Below are positions 36,838 to 49,600 of a stretch of DNA of 64,000 nt, piece after piece. Each line of letters opens with the position of its first letter. Position 1 is the first letter of the stretch. The notes beneath the pieces were generated by a model that was not told the DNA's origin, searched no databases, and saw only the letters and a list, made by a program, of their open reading frames with translations. The DNA comes from Anaspis maculata (lineage: Eukaryota > Arthropoda > Insecta > Coleoptera > Scraptiidae). Made by a program: the position numbers and the translations under genes. Location of the stretch: positions 38,928,177 to 38,992,176 of the forward strand of contig OX421964.1 in assembly GCA_949128115.1 (NCBI GenBank), given 5' to 3'.

Positions 36838-37118
36838 TTTTTTCGACAGCTTACTTGTCAAAATATTTAAATCATGAGTGTTATATATTTTTGTAATCAG
36901 AAAGAAAGATTTCATGAAATGACGTAATTAAATATAAAGTGTTGCGTTTAAAATAAAAAAGTTACATGTCACACCCTGTATACGGTGCCAATTGAAAACT
37001 TTTAGACGATCGATTCAAGATACCTGGGAGAAATCGTTGAGAAAAAGTTTTTAGTTTTTCAAAATATCTCAAAGGGAAATCTCCTAGAGGGGGGTGAATT
37101 TTATCGTGAACACCTGTA

Positions 37119-37476
37119 CATACCTTAGTGAAATAGGGCTTTGGTGGTAGTTGGAAATGTTCCAAAGGTTCACAAGCAATGGAAGCTCATTAAAATAGGT
37201 GAAGTTAATTCAGGCGAATTCAAGACTCCAAAGTTTCATAACGTAAGCAATTTGTAGGCATTTTATCTCGCTGCTACACATTATATTTATAGATAATTAA
37301 ATTTCAAATATGTACCTACCTATACCTGCTTATACCTATAGCTCTGAGCCTCTGAGTGTTTAATAAAAAGTCTGTTTACAACACAACAACAAAACACAAG
37401 TTGCATAATGACTTGAATCTACTAAATAATCTGAAGTATACCGGCGCTCAACCGCTCCTCTCCTTTTCCATTCCAG
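37119..37476. promoter_or_regulatory. Sequence upstream of the first coding exon
   Basis: The interval ends in a polypyrimidine tract and CAG (CTCCTCTCCTTTTCCATTCCAG, last bases 37471-37476), a strong splice acceptor. A 5' untranslated exon must therefore lie further upstream, and the true promoter may be beyond the palindromes. TACCTACCTATACCTG-type text occurs near 37315. I see no TATA box I would trust. Confidence 0.4.
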
Positions 37477-37647
37477 ATTCCCGAACCATCATGAGTAGTG
37501 AAGGAAACCCATCGACCAATAGCATTTCGGTGCCTGAATCAGATTCCAATTTTTCTATCATAAATTACGATGATGATGAAGAAGAAGAGCACCAACCGTA
37601 CATCAACAATTTATGGAAAATTCATAGAACGCTTGACAATTTACGTG
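37477..37647 (+). CDS. ANO10: Anoctamin exon 1 (coding from ATG 37491)
   Basis: The acceptor TTCCAG ends at 37476 and the donor GTATGT starts at 37648. The first ATG, 37491, has A at -3 and begins [14 protein letters not shown]. The 157 coding nucleotides end in phase 1. The peptide contains an uninterrupted DDDEEEE run (27-33). The 14 bases before the ATG lack an in-frame stop, so coding could extend into an unseen upstream exon. The Ser/acidic composition and the absence of this segment from vertebrate ANO10 make the start less certain than the rest. Confidence 0.75.
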
Positions 37648-40600
37648 GTATGTTTATGTTTACATATACCTACTGTACTACTTCCTCCTGAGCACAACAC
37701 AACAATAGATAGTTCGGTACGAAAGAAACTTTCACTGTAGATGCGCAGTCACAAAAATAGCTCCATTTAATCACAGGTTAAGTTCTAGGTCACTACTAGT
37801 CTAGTGGCATTGGTAAAATGCTGATCAACGAAAAATTGGTCTTACCATACAGAGAGTCAGTGATGTAATCATTGGTTGATATACCTACCTGCACGTTATA
37901 ATCCTGAAGTAAAGACCATTAAATTGTGTGTGCACATTTTTTAAGTTTTATTTTATAGTGCACTTTTGTTTGATTACGGTGCATTGTGTTCATACGGTAT
38001 GATTGATTTTAGTTCTCTTTGAACAGTTTCTGTGTGATACATAAGTAGGTACGTACCCACAGCAATAAAAATTCCTTCATAAATATGTCATATGAACACC
38101 CAATGCTTAATACATCAGGATTTTCATCATTTATCACTATTTATCTCAGTTGAGATTAAACGTCCTAGATTGATCTAACATTTTTAACTGATAATAACTT
38201 CCGATAGGTACCTAATCATAGTATAAAATCACATAAGTGTCAAATATTTTTTTTAGGAAAGATGAGCAGGCAGCAGCTCGACGTCTCTGACCCGAATTCG
38301 GACGACATGGGGGATGAGTATCAATCTTTGCCTCAGACGTACATAGTTCTTGAGATAGCTAGCGACGTCAGGGAGAACACCATGACATGGTTGATTGACA
38401 AAATCCGCGGGAAACGTCGGGACGGCGGTGCCGAACTCATAGTGATGAGGCAACCGAACGAACCAGAAGATGTACGTGTGCTTTAAAATGTGTGTGTGGT
38501 ATAGAGAAGCAGTAGTAATGAGATCTCTTTTCTTTCTGCCATTCCAGGGTTACATCCTTCACGTCTCCGCTTCAAAAATCAAATTTCTCGAGACCGCCGA
38601 GGAAATGGAGATAATGAAGGAGGACAAGAGCGGGACGATGCGCGAGTTTACGGTCAGCCAGTTGGAGGAGTTCCTGCCCGAAGACATGCACGTCGACGAC
38701 CTCCTGACCATGGCCGAGAGGCAGACCATAGTCCGGCACGAACTGGAGAACATCAGGGCGCTGCCAGAGGACGAGCACATCCCCGGATGTCCCACGTACA
38801 AGCTGTACGAAGGACAGTCCATTTTTCAAGTGTGCCTCCAATGGAAGATAATCACCAAGATTTATCCGTTGCACGACGAGGAGAATTTAAAAAAGCTCGG
38901 CCGACAGTGGTACTGGTCGCTGTCTAGGAAGCAACCCTTTGGTGAGTTTGAAAGGCTGCGTTTTCACATACCACCTACAATTGGCCAATGAGGAGCAGGG
39001 TTCAAGAAGTGACAATCAGGAAATCTTTCACTGTTGTTATTAGGCAGGTACCTATAGATGCCTAATAATTTTGTCTAATAACTTTGCAATTGGCCAAACG
39101 TTGCCAAAAAGTTAAAAAATTCAGCGGCAGTTTATATCAAAACATGCGAATTAGTTTTGTGTAAGTAGTCTTTTTGTGCCGATGGCTTAAAATTCCGCTG
39201 AAAATATTGTTTCGTCTATAGAACGCGCAAGACGTAAGAAATCGGGATAAAAACATGGAAACAGCGCGGTAAGCGTTATTGAAATATGCGTGCCTGACGC
39301 AAAATGAAGCAATTAAAACTCGAATACTGACTGGAACAAAAAGGAAATTCCAATGAAACCCCAAAAGTTGCATAGTTTGATCACGAGTAGACGAACCGTA
39401 TGGGAAAAGGTCACTACCATACGTGCGAAGAGGATTAAAACCCTTTGCGATATAACGGCGCAGTCAGTGGTTGTAATCCTGGGCGGCATGCTCTCTTGTT
39501 CTGCAGGCTTTGGTCGTTCTCCTCGTTCAGGTTTGGCGTGTTCCCGTGCGATAATTCCGGTTAAGATCGCCATTTACAACCGCGACACGCTCTGGCTGTT
39601 CCTCAGCTCACAGGGCCCGCTGGCGGTAGTGGTCTGTTCGCCTCTTCACCCTGCCACATTGTCGTCTACGTCGACCGCCCTCTAATTGTCATTTTAATGA
39701 ACGCCATGCGCTCCATAATGACAGCTCACGCGTGTTAGCACGTCATTATGCCGTCGGCTGATGATGGGACTTGTTATCAAAGAGATAATTTCTAATCGAC
39801 GAAAGAGAAATGCGCGGGAAAGTCTAATGTGGAGTGTGAACAGCCCTTATCTTTATGGGAGATGTCTTACGAGATATTGCTTCCGGCACAAGACCACCTC
39901 CACGAACGGTGGAGGAGAAGACGGGAAAAGGAAATTATTATTTTTTAGTCCTCGCGTATTGCCCCTCGTTCATCCGGCTATTGTATGGAACAGAAGCGCA
40001 GGGGTGATATTATATACAGGGTCTTTGCGTTGTTGAAATTCCAACGATACACCCTTGTGCGATCTGTATAGTTGCAAATTTCACTGAACATGTCCTATCT
40101 CGAGTCTTGGTTGCCACACGTAGGAGAACTGCACTATTCAACTGAAGTTTGCTTATTCGTCGGCTTATTCAGAACTACCCTGTATATATTTCCTATACGC
40201 ATAAAGCTCCGCTCACATCCAGTTTATCCCCCTACGACTTTAATCAAACCACCACAAACCAGACTTCATAGAACGACCGATATATTGCATTTTAACTCCC
40301 CCGGAATATCCCTCGCGATATTAACCAAGTTCAATATCCGACCATAAATTTGAACATATTACCTATATTTCATTTTCTGGCTGCTTTGGTAACAATGCAT
40401 CTTTTTATCTTGCGGTTTTATCATCTCGTTAATAGTGCTCTCCTGTGCTCATGTCGAATAAGAAAAATGCAAATGGCCCGAGAGCTCGACGTTGAAGTAC
40501 ACCGCTAAAAGAATCAAATGTTACATATAGCTAGTAGGTACCCATACAGTCTGAAGGCCAACACCGGGTTCTACCAACGAAGTCAATAATTATTATGATG

Positions 40601-43600
40601 TTTCCATCATAACTCACTGTTGACGAATTTTTGCCTGGCCAGAGACCAGCAGCTGCCAATTTACAAGTTAATTGTAATTACAATTATTACAATGAACAAG
40701 TTAGTTGACCGCATGACAAATCCATATAGTCTAGAGATAATCAGCCGTCAATGTTTTGTGCTTGCGGATTGTTTATCTGCAAAACATGTGCGTGTTTTTT
40801 TTTAAGGAAACTTAGAAGTTTTATCTAATTACAATCTCCCCTAAACGTACGTACGTTTTTCCACAAGATCACGTATCTACCCACCTTTCCGCGGTGCGGC
40901 GACAAAATATCCCCGCCAAAAATATCCCGGCAATAATATCCCAGGCCAAAAATATCCCCGCCAATAATATCCCAGACAAAATATCCCAGGCCAAAAATAT
41001 CCCCGCCAATAATATACCAGGCCAAAAATATCCCCGCCAATAATATCCCGGCCAAAAATATCTCCGCGACAAAATATCCCAGGCCAAAAATATCCCTGCC
41101 AATAATATTCCAGCCAAAAATATCCCCGTGAAATATGTGCACATGGACCTAGTCAGGTACGTCCAAAGAGCGGTTATTTCCGGCTACACTATACATTTTT
41201 GACTCGAAAATAGCTCTCGGACGCGAAAGTGTGTCCATGGACTTCGTTAGGTGCCCAAGGGGCTGTTTGTAACATCCGACCGTGACACTGTTTTCTGACT
41301 CAAAATCAACGTGGACATTTCACCGACAATCAAATCACCGATTAGCGCATCCACCGACAGGTCAACTCACGGACTCACCAATCCACTGACAGGGTATTTC
41401 ACCGACTTGCTGATTCACCAACTCACCGACTCACCAAATCACTGACGAGACATTCTACAGACCAATTTTTGACTTAATTGTTTAGCCAATAAGTAGTCTA
41501 TTTTCGTCCCAAGTATCATCCTTCTTTTTGGATCCACCAGATGAAGAACTGATTTTTCACTCAAGCATTCTTGCTCTTTCAAGATCCATCAGATAAAAAC
41601 CTATTTTTGATTCAAGAGGCATTAGGCCCACCAGATAATTAGTTAATTTTCGACTCAAGTATCATCCTCCTTTTCAGACCCACCAGATAAAGAACTGATT
41701 CTTGACTCAAGCATCCTCCTTCTTTTTACACCTATCAGATGAGAAGTTCATTTTTTTTTTGGAAGTAAATATATTGATAAATGAACAAAAATCATTATAA
41801 ATTACATAAATGGGAATAAAATTAAATAGTAAACATGTCGTCTAAGTCTTTCCCCGTGGGAAGGGTGCCTGTTATGGCAGCAGCATTTCCACGTTGCACT
41901 GCCAAACTGACGTGCTGAAGCAGATAGGTTGTTGCCCTCTTCTCGCCAGTTTGGTCAGTGATTCGCCAGAAGTTCATTTTTTACTCAAGTATCGTCCTTT
42001 ATTGTAGAGACACCTACTACATAGATTAATAGTCTTTTTTTGACTCAAGACTAGCCAGATAAGAAGTTTATTTGTGACTAGAGTATCATACTTCTTTTTA
42101 GACTCATTATATACGGTAATACAAGGTGGTCCATTCTAGCGTAATTATCCCATAGCGGTCTTGCCGTTCAAGATAGAGAAAAAGATGTAAAAGAAAAGTT
42201 ATATGGTTTGATAAGACCTATAACCTTAAATTATTTTTAGCTATACTGGGTGTCCCATTTTGACGGGATCAACGAAACGTCAGTTTTTTTGAATGGAACA
42301 GCTATATTTTTTTGCATCTTCATGTTCAACTTTTGCAACTGTCTTATGCCTGTATTTTTGTTTTCTCAATTGTGTGGCAGTGCTACCAACTGAAAATTAA
42401 AAACTCAAAAAATCGCATTTTCACAGTTTTCTTAAAAAAATCATAGCGGCTTTGCTTTTCAAAACTAAGAGCTGAAACTTGACACCGTGATAGTCAAGTC
42501 AAAGGCCAATATCTCAATGTCAAAAAATTGTGATTTCTTGATACAGGGCGTTCACAAAAAAACATCAAACGTTATAATTTTCAAAGTATCATAATTCATT
42601 TTTTCAAACGGCATGCCCCCAATTTTATAACGTTATCTGATAGCTTTTTTATCCTCTTTCATTTTCACTAGGGGTACCCTATCTTTAAACTTCATTTTTC
42701 TGGAGATAATCGGAAATTTTCACAAAATTTGCTCTTTTTTTTGTTTTTCCAAAAATTGAGTTGACCGTAATGGATGACAGGCAAGCCAAATAGTACACAG
42801 CTGTCAGTTAGTCAGTCTAAATATTGTATATATTGCAAAAAGTAAACAAAGTGGGATCCTGGATATCTGGATTATTACCAGAATATCATATCAATCATTT
42901 CCTCTCGCGTAAAGTCATTTTTCTATGTTCGACAATATTCAGACTGACTAACAGAGTTGTGTACTGTTTGGCTTGTCTGTCATTCATCACGGCCAACTCA
43001 ATTTTTGAAAAAATCAAAAAGATAGCAAATTTTGTGGAAATTTCCGATCATTTCGAGAAAAATTGAGTTTAAAGGTAGGGTACCCCTAGTAAAAATGAAA
43101 GAGGAAAAAGCTGAAAAAGCTATCAGATAATGTTATTAAATTAGGGGCATGCCATTTGAAAAAAATGAGTTATGATACTTTTAAAATCATAAAGTCTGAT
43201 GTTTTTTTTTGTGAACGCCTTGTATCAAGAAATCGCAATTTTTTGACATTGGGATATTGTTCTTTGACTTGACTATAACCATGTCAAGTTTCATCTTTTA
43301 GTTATGAAAAGCAAAGCCGCTACGATTTTCTCAAGAAAACTGTGAAAATGCGATTTTTTTTTCAGTTTCCAATTTTTAGTTTGGTTGCACCGTCACACAA
43401 TAGAGTATTATACTTTTGAAAAAAAAATTTTTTTGATGGAATCAGAAACTATATTGAAAAATAACTGACCCGTATTTTTTTATTCTGCCAAAAATCGTAT
43501 CGTTTGGCCGCAATAAATAAACGAAATTCCTATATTCTGCCTATTTTTGCCGTCATTTACACAGGCAGTATAGGCGTTGACTCGCTGTGACGTCAGAACT

Positions 43601-46600
43601 AGTTGATGTTATTTATTTATTTATTGCGCCCAAACGATACGGTTTTTGACTGAATAAAAAAACACGGGTCAATTATTTTTCAATGTAGTTTACATTTCAA
43701 TAAAAAAAAATTCTAGCATAATACTCCATTAAAAAACAAAAATACAGACATAAGACAGTTCAAGAAATGAACATGAAAATGCAAAAAAATATAGGCTGTT
43801 CCATTTAAAAAAATTGAAGTTTTGTTGATCCCGTCAAAATGAGACACCTGTATAGCTGAAAATAATTTTAGGTTATAGGTTTTATCAAACCAAATAACTT
43901 CTCTCTTACATCTTTTTCTCTATCTTGAACGGTAAGACTGCTATGGGATAATTACGCTAAGATGGACCACCCTGTATATATTTTTGGCCTGAGAAATTTT
44001 GTGGCAAGGATATTTTTGGCTGGGGTATTTTAGGCTGGCATATTTTTGGCTGGAATTATATTGGCGGGGATATTTTTCTCTTGGAATATTTTGTCGTGGA
44101 GATATTTTTGGCTGGGATATTATTGGCTGGGATATTTTTGGCCTCGGATATTTTGTCGCGGGGATATCTTTGGCTGGGATATTACTGCCTGGGATATCTT
44201 TGGCTGGGATATTTTTGGCCCGGGATATTATGTCGCGGGGATATTTTTGGCTGAGATATTACTGGCTGGGATATTTTTGGCCTTGGATATTATTGGCGGG
44301 GATATTTTTGGCTTGGTATAATTTGTCGCAGGGATATTTTTGGCTGGGATATTTTGTTACCCGACCAAGTAGGTAATGATGCCTGTAATGTATTTCTATT
44401 TGTTAGAATAGCTGCCTGTGTGTGCCGTAAGGGGATTTCGCCGCAGCAATCCTTAGCTACTTGTTGGTTGCCTGCACACCTACCGATTATAATAATTGCT
44501 CGTTAAATATTTCACCACCCTTAACGGCTTTAACCTTGCATGTTTGTTTGCTTGCTTCTTCTCCCCCACTTCAATATTGATTGAGCACATAAAACTAAAT
44601 TTTGGCATGGCGTTGCCTGAAGGGTCGTCGTATTGTAAACTCGATTTGTAACCTTCTTCGGCTCAATTTTAAGCTCACTTCCTGTCATAAATCAAACACA
44701 GGAAGCAAAGAGCGCGGCGGCGAAGGAGCAATTAATCGGAACTTTCGAGCAATGCATGATGGCTCTTGTGCGAGCGAACATTTTTCTCCTTGGGAGATGA
44801 GTGTCTCCAAAAAGCCGTTTTTAAAGATCGTTGCGCCCAATATTTCCTCGCCTTTACTGCTCTGCCGCGCCATGGCATGGCGACGAAGGTTAAACGGTTT
44901 GATAAATTGCCGCACATTTTTGATCTCATGGTGAGGCAGTTTCGGATGTTTTGCGGTTTCGCGTCTTCTGCTTCAGCCCGCTTCTCCTCCGGTAGCATTT
45001 CTGAAGGATGGATGACACTCGAGGCTTCAGCGAGCGCATATTTTATTTCATGCTGTTCTTTGTCAGCGCTTGGTTCATGGGTGTGACGTTGGTAATGTTG
45101 CGGGGTGAGCTTCGCACCCCGTTTACATTGCTGAAAAGCCGCAAACATATTCAAATTGATTTCGCTTAAACGGATCCGGCAGTCCACAAACAGGCAGGGC
45201 TCCTCGTCCGGTTCATCCATGTTTCGCCCATAATTGCATTGTGTCCTCGGGTCTACTGTGTGTAAGGAACGGTCACTTACATTAGCATTATTGGACGGAA
45301 TGACGAAAGGGTTGGTTCATCGACCAGTAGCAACGTAATTCAATCTGGTGCATCGTTCATCAAGCCGAACGTGAACTGTATCCCAACTCTTCACTTGATG
45401 GCTGGAAACGCTATCAAGCTGTGTGCTAACTCGTGAATAAAATCGTGTTGTTCAGCACGAGTGGAATTCCTACGATGTTGTTCCAAAAACGAAGGTTATG
45501 ACGAATTCACTTGACCGTCCCGTCTCAGTGCTGCCCTAGCTGTTCCTAACTGCTCATCAAAACACTTTGCAAGGCAGCGCACTGGTGGTTTTAGTAATTC
45601 ATTACACCATTTAATGTGAAATCTCTACCGGACCAGGGTGAATTTACAACTACTCTTAGTTAACTTGATCCATGTGTTCGGTAACGGGACCTACTGCCTT
45701 CTTCCGGGAAGGAGAGGAAATGTTTCATACATACCCTGGCTGTATAAAGTACCGGGATAGTCACCGTGCTACTGGCAATACTGGCATACCCACTAAAACA
45801 AAACCTATCTATCTATCCTATCTAGTTTGGTTTATTTTTGTCCCATCTTGTCCGGCAGTCGTTGAGCATCTTCTGTTTTGCATCGGGTTTGCCTTCCTCT
45901 AGTGTCTTATTCACTCTCTTGTAGGTCCAAAGTTCCAACCCAGCTCCAGTTCAGCTGCTATTTCGCCTGTTTTCATGCCTCTATACATTGCTAGTGCTGC
46001 GTAGAGTGCGACTGAGACAGCGATCTCAGCGCATAGATTTCTTGTAATTTTGGTTGGTCCTCCGATATTCGGCATGACCCTTAGGTATCACCGTCAGGCT
46101 TCCCGCTCAACTTTTGAGATAACTTCTCCTACATGTCCCTTAATCCTTAAGTCATTGTTCAGTCTCAAGCCGAGGTCGAGGCCGAGGCCGAGGTACTTCA
46201 TTGACTCACTCATCTGCAGCCTGTAGTTTGTGAAGATCTTGTGCTGGAACTCCAAAGTTGTTCTGCCTGAAAGAAGATCGGCCTCATTTTCCCCCTAAGC
46301 TGTAGCTCAATTTAGTACAGGGCATAGGGTCAAAAAAGGCTTTGTCGTCTGCGTATTCGTGACAATATATAGAGTTATACCTCAATCAATTCCTGGACGG
46401 ACCATCAAGGACCATGGAAAGTTATGGTGGAACACTGACATCTACTGCAGGTAAATATGGTAGAGGCGCCAATATGGGCTCCGTCTGGTACCTAAATAAG
46501 AAAGTGGCTGTACCGCGTTTGTTTTTTAGCGCATTTTCCATCTTGATGAAAATCGCTATTGCAACCGCTTTGTCCGTCCGTCCGTCGGTCCGTTCCTCGA

Positions 46601-49600
46601 ACTCCTCCCAAACTAGACGACCTAGCTTTCTAATTTTTTCGCTGTTACATAGCTGCTACTCCCAAAGGAGGGCTAGGCTATATTGGATGTCTATATTGCG
46701 CCGCCAACATAGAGAAAACCGCCCCCGATAAACTTGAAATAACATAATATTGCACTTTCTACCAGACCTCATGCTCTGGTGTTCTCATTTTTTGAATAAT
46801 ACCTAGTTGCCGATAATAAACGTAAGCCAAGAAACATTCCGTCTTCAATATGCGCCGCCGACATGAAAAAACTGCTAAAAACCGCCCCCAATCACTTTAA
46901 AATGAAAAACATAAACCCGAAGACATAGCGATCTGATTCTTTCGGTATATAAATGGCTGACTAAAAATGGGAAAGGATAGGCTACTTTTGGTTAGTCGCC
47001 GCCCCCAGATTCCGCCCCCAAACGATAAAAAGTGCAACTTTCACAAATGTTACTGATCGAGATGTTCTCTCAAACATTTAGGAACTGTCAACTCAAATTG
47101 TGCAACATTTGCTCAGCCGAACGCTGCCGCTCCCACACGCCGCCCCCAAAGTAAGAGATCAATGAAAAACATGAACCCAAAGACATAGCGATCTGAGTTT
47201 TTTGCTATATGGATAGCTGACTAAAAATGGAAAAGGATAGGCTACTTTTGATATGGCGCCGCCTCCAGCTTCTGCCCCCAAAAGAAAAAAAGTGCAACTT
47301 TCAACAATTCTCACTGATTTAGCTGATAATGTTACCTCGAACATTTGGAAACTCTTGACTCAAACTGCAAGAATTTCTTTGCAAAACTCTGCCGCTCCCA
47401 CACGCCGCCCCCAAAGTGAGAGATGAATGTAAAACATCAACCTGAAGACATAGCGATCTATCACTTTATTGATAGCTGACTGAAATTGAAGAAATATAGG
47501 CCACTTTTAATTAGCCGCCGCCTCCAGCTGCCGCCTCCAAACAAAAAAAAATGCAACTTTCACAATTTGCACTGATTGTCATATTTTCTTAAACATTTAG
47601 AAACTCTCAACTCAAACTGTGCAACAGTTACTTTGCCAAATGCTGCCACCCCCTCACGCTGCCCTCAAAGTAAGAGATAATTGGAAAAATAAAGTTGTAG
47701 TAAATAAGTCTTCTCCACTTGTTTTTTATATTGTTTACTCGAGTTTCGGCTAGTTAAATGTATAAAGCCATTTTCAAAACTAATGTGACATAGCATAGAA
47801 CTTTATGTCAAAGTAATGATGTAACAATTTATACTATACAACTCCATTTTGAGCACCATGGATCCCTTTATCAATCATAATTGGAAAACATAAACCCGAA
47901 CACATAACTAGTGATCTAATTCTTTCGCTATATGGATAGCCGACTAAAAATGGAAAAAATAGACTACTGTTGATTAGTCGCCGCTCCCAGCTCCCGCCCT
48001 CAAACAAAAAAAATATATTGATAAGTGAAAGAATTTTCATTCAAATCTATTTCATTGGCAAATACCCCATTCTGATAACACAATATCACAATGAGTTTCG
48101 AATGAAGAAAGTGGGCAAGGAATGGTGTTTCTCCTTCAACCAAATTTCTTTACGTTCACAAAATGCCTCTTTGAGAAAATGCGCTACTGAGACTCACGCA
48201 CGTGAAGGCATACTCACTTGTTTCTTTCTTTCTCAACAGATTTAAACACTTGGAACGTCATTTTGTAGAAAAATGAATTCTTCTCTCATTTCATACCTCA
48301 ATTTCATAAGATATGTAAAATACAGCTTCTCTTTAAAGGTTATCCAATATTTTTGAAACATGGCATTATGATAGACTTTGCTCTTTCTGAATTTCTACTG
48401 CCCTATTTTGTAGATTTGTCACAAATGTTCATCAGACCCCTGAGCAACTTTCAAGAAATGGTACCACGGTGGCTCCACTTGCAGACGCCGTATACAGGTT
48501 GTTTAATAATGCGAACATTGACTTTGCCCTTTCTGAATTTCTACTTTCCTACTTTGTAGATTTGTCACAATGTTCATTAGACCCCCCCCCCGAGCAACTT
48601 TCAAGGAATGGTGCCACGGAGGCTCCACTTGCAGACGCCGTATACAGAGTGTTCAGTTATGTGAAAATTCTAACCGGTGAACTATTTAGTTGGAGTCATG
48701 GAAGTCACCATGTAGATTCACTAGGTAGAGGCTACTGCTCATCGACCTGAAGCATCTAATTTCCGAGGCTAAGTCTCAGCTAAAGGAGGGCAGGGCTCAC
48801 CCATGAAGGGGACCGAGTTTCATCCTAGCAGAAAGCGTACCTCGAAAGAGGCCGAATCTGGCACAGCGGTCTGGGCTCATCGGACATCGATTACGAGCGA
48901 TCGAGACGCACAAAATATGTCAACCTGTATTCATTTCCGAGACAATGCCAAAAGAAAACGGTAGTTGATTCAATTGAAATATTATGCTTTAATTTTGGTT
49001 TGTAATATGATTTGAAGCTGGGCTTAATGTAAGCCGCCGTTGCTGCTGCCGCCCATTCGAATTTAGCGGAATCATCGTAATGAATCGCTGCTGAAAGCGT
49101 GTGCGAATTTGGGTAATCGTAATTGGAAGAACGCGTTAGAGCACCAGAGGTCCCAATTAAAATTCGTTGGCGGGGTTAATTTGAGCATTTCGAACGAATT
49201 CGGCGAGTGCGGCACAGCGTGAAAGCAGCTCACTAGGCGTCGAAATTATCTTTTGCCAGAATGATCCCACGAGCTTTTTAATATTACTCATTTACATTTT
49301 TTGTTTTAATTCTTTGTTTCTCATTTCCAGAACAAATCCGAGTTTACTTTGGTGAAGCCATAGCGTTGTACTTTACGTTCCTTGGATTTTACACCTCAGC
49401 TCTTCTGGTGCCCGTCTTTTTGGGTTTCGTCCAGCTTCTGTCTTCGACGGAAACAATGCCGTTTTTCTGCGTGTTCAACGTTGTTTGGGTCATTGTCATG
49501 TTGGAGGTGAGTGTTCGTCTAGAAGATCGTTTACAGGCACTGAAAGCTCCGTAATTTTTTTTAAAGTGTTTATGAAGTCAATAGATGTGGGCTATAAAAG

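Larger units (their letters stand above)
34318..37118. repeat. 2.8-kb outer palindrome holding two others
   Basis: The outer arms match at 34318-34540 and about 36900-37118. CACGATAAAATTCACCCCCC mirrors sequence near 37090-37110, and AGGGTGTGATATGTAACTTT (34454) mirrors sequence ending at 36980. The arms resume at 35563-35620 and 36838-36890. The left arm is interrupted by a separate palindrome (34541-35562), and the core is a third one (35782-36837). The right edge lies about 360 bp upstream of the first coding exon of the anoctamin gene. Confidence 0.85.
38942..49330 (+). other. Intron 3, 10.4 kb, repeat-filled
   Basis: A GT-AG intron. Contents by region: 39000-40900, unassigned, with a somewhat GC-rich piece at 39350-39700; 40903-41127, minisatellite; 41310-42080, simple and tandem repeats with a LINE insertion; 42118-43980, palindrome; 43981-44355, inverted minisatellite; 44400-45920, GC-richer unassigned sequence; 45924-46372, LINE relic; 46900-48010 and 48361-48652, tandem arrays; 48700-49330, unassigned, ending in the acceptor TTCATTTCCAG. 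No second gene on either strand is supported. Confidence 0.85.

Noticed and set aside
37356..37490. Upstream extension of the anoctamin reading frame to an ATG at 37356
   Set aside because: A strong polypyrimidine-CAG acceptor at 37476 interrupts it, and the extra peptide has no likeness to the family.
40825..44376. Open frames of 90-125 codons rich in Gly-Ile-Phe-Leu-Ala-Trp
   Set aside because: They are translations of the 16-bp minisatellite in several frames and in both arrays; the repeats contain no stops by chance.
44732..45220. A 162-codon minus-strand open frame, the longest outside the anoctamin gene
   Set aside because: No recognisable domain, opposite strand also open, lies in an intron with no splice or promoter support; could be GC-driven chance.
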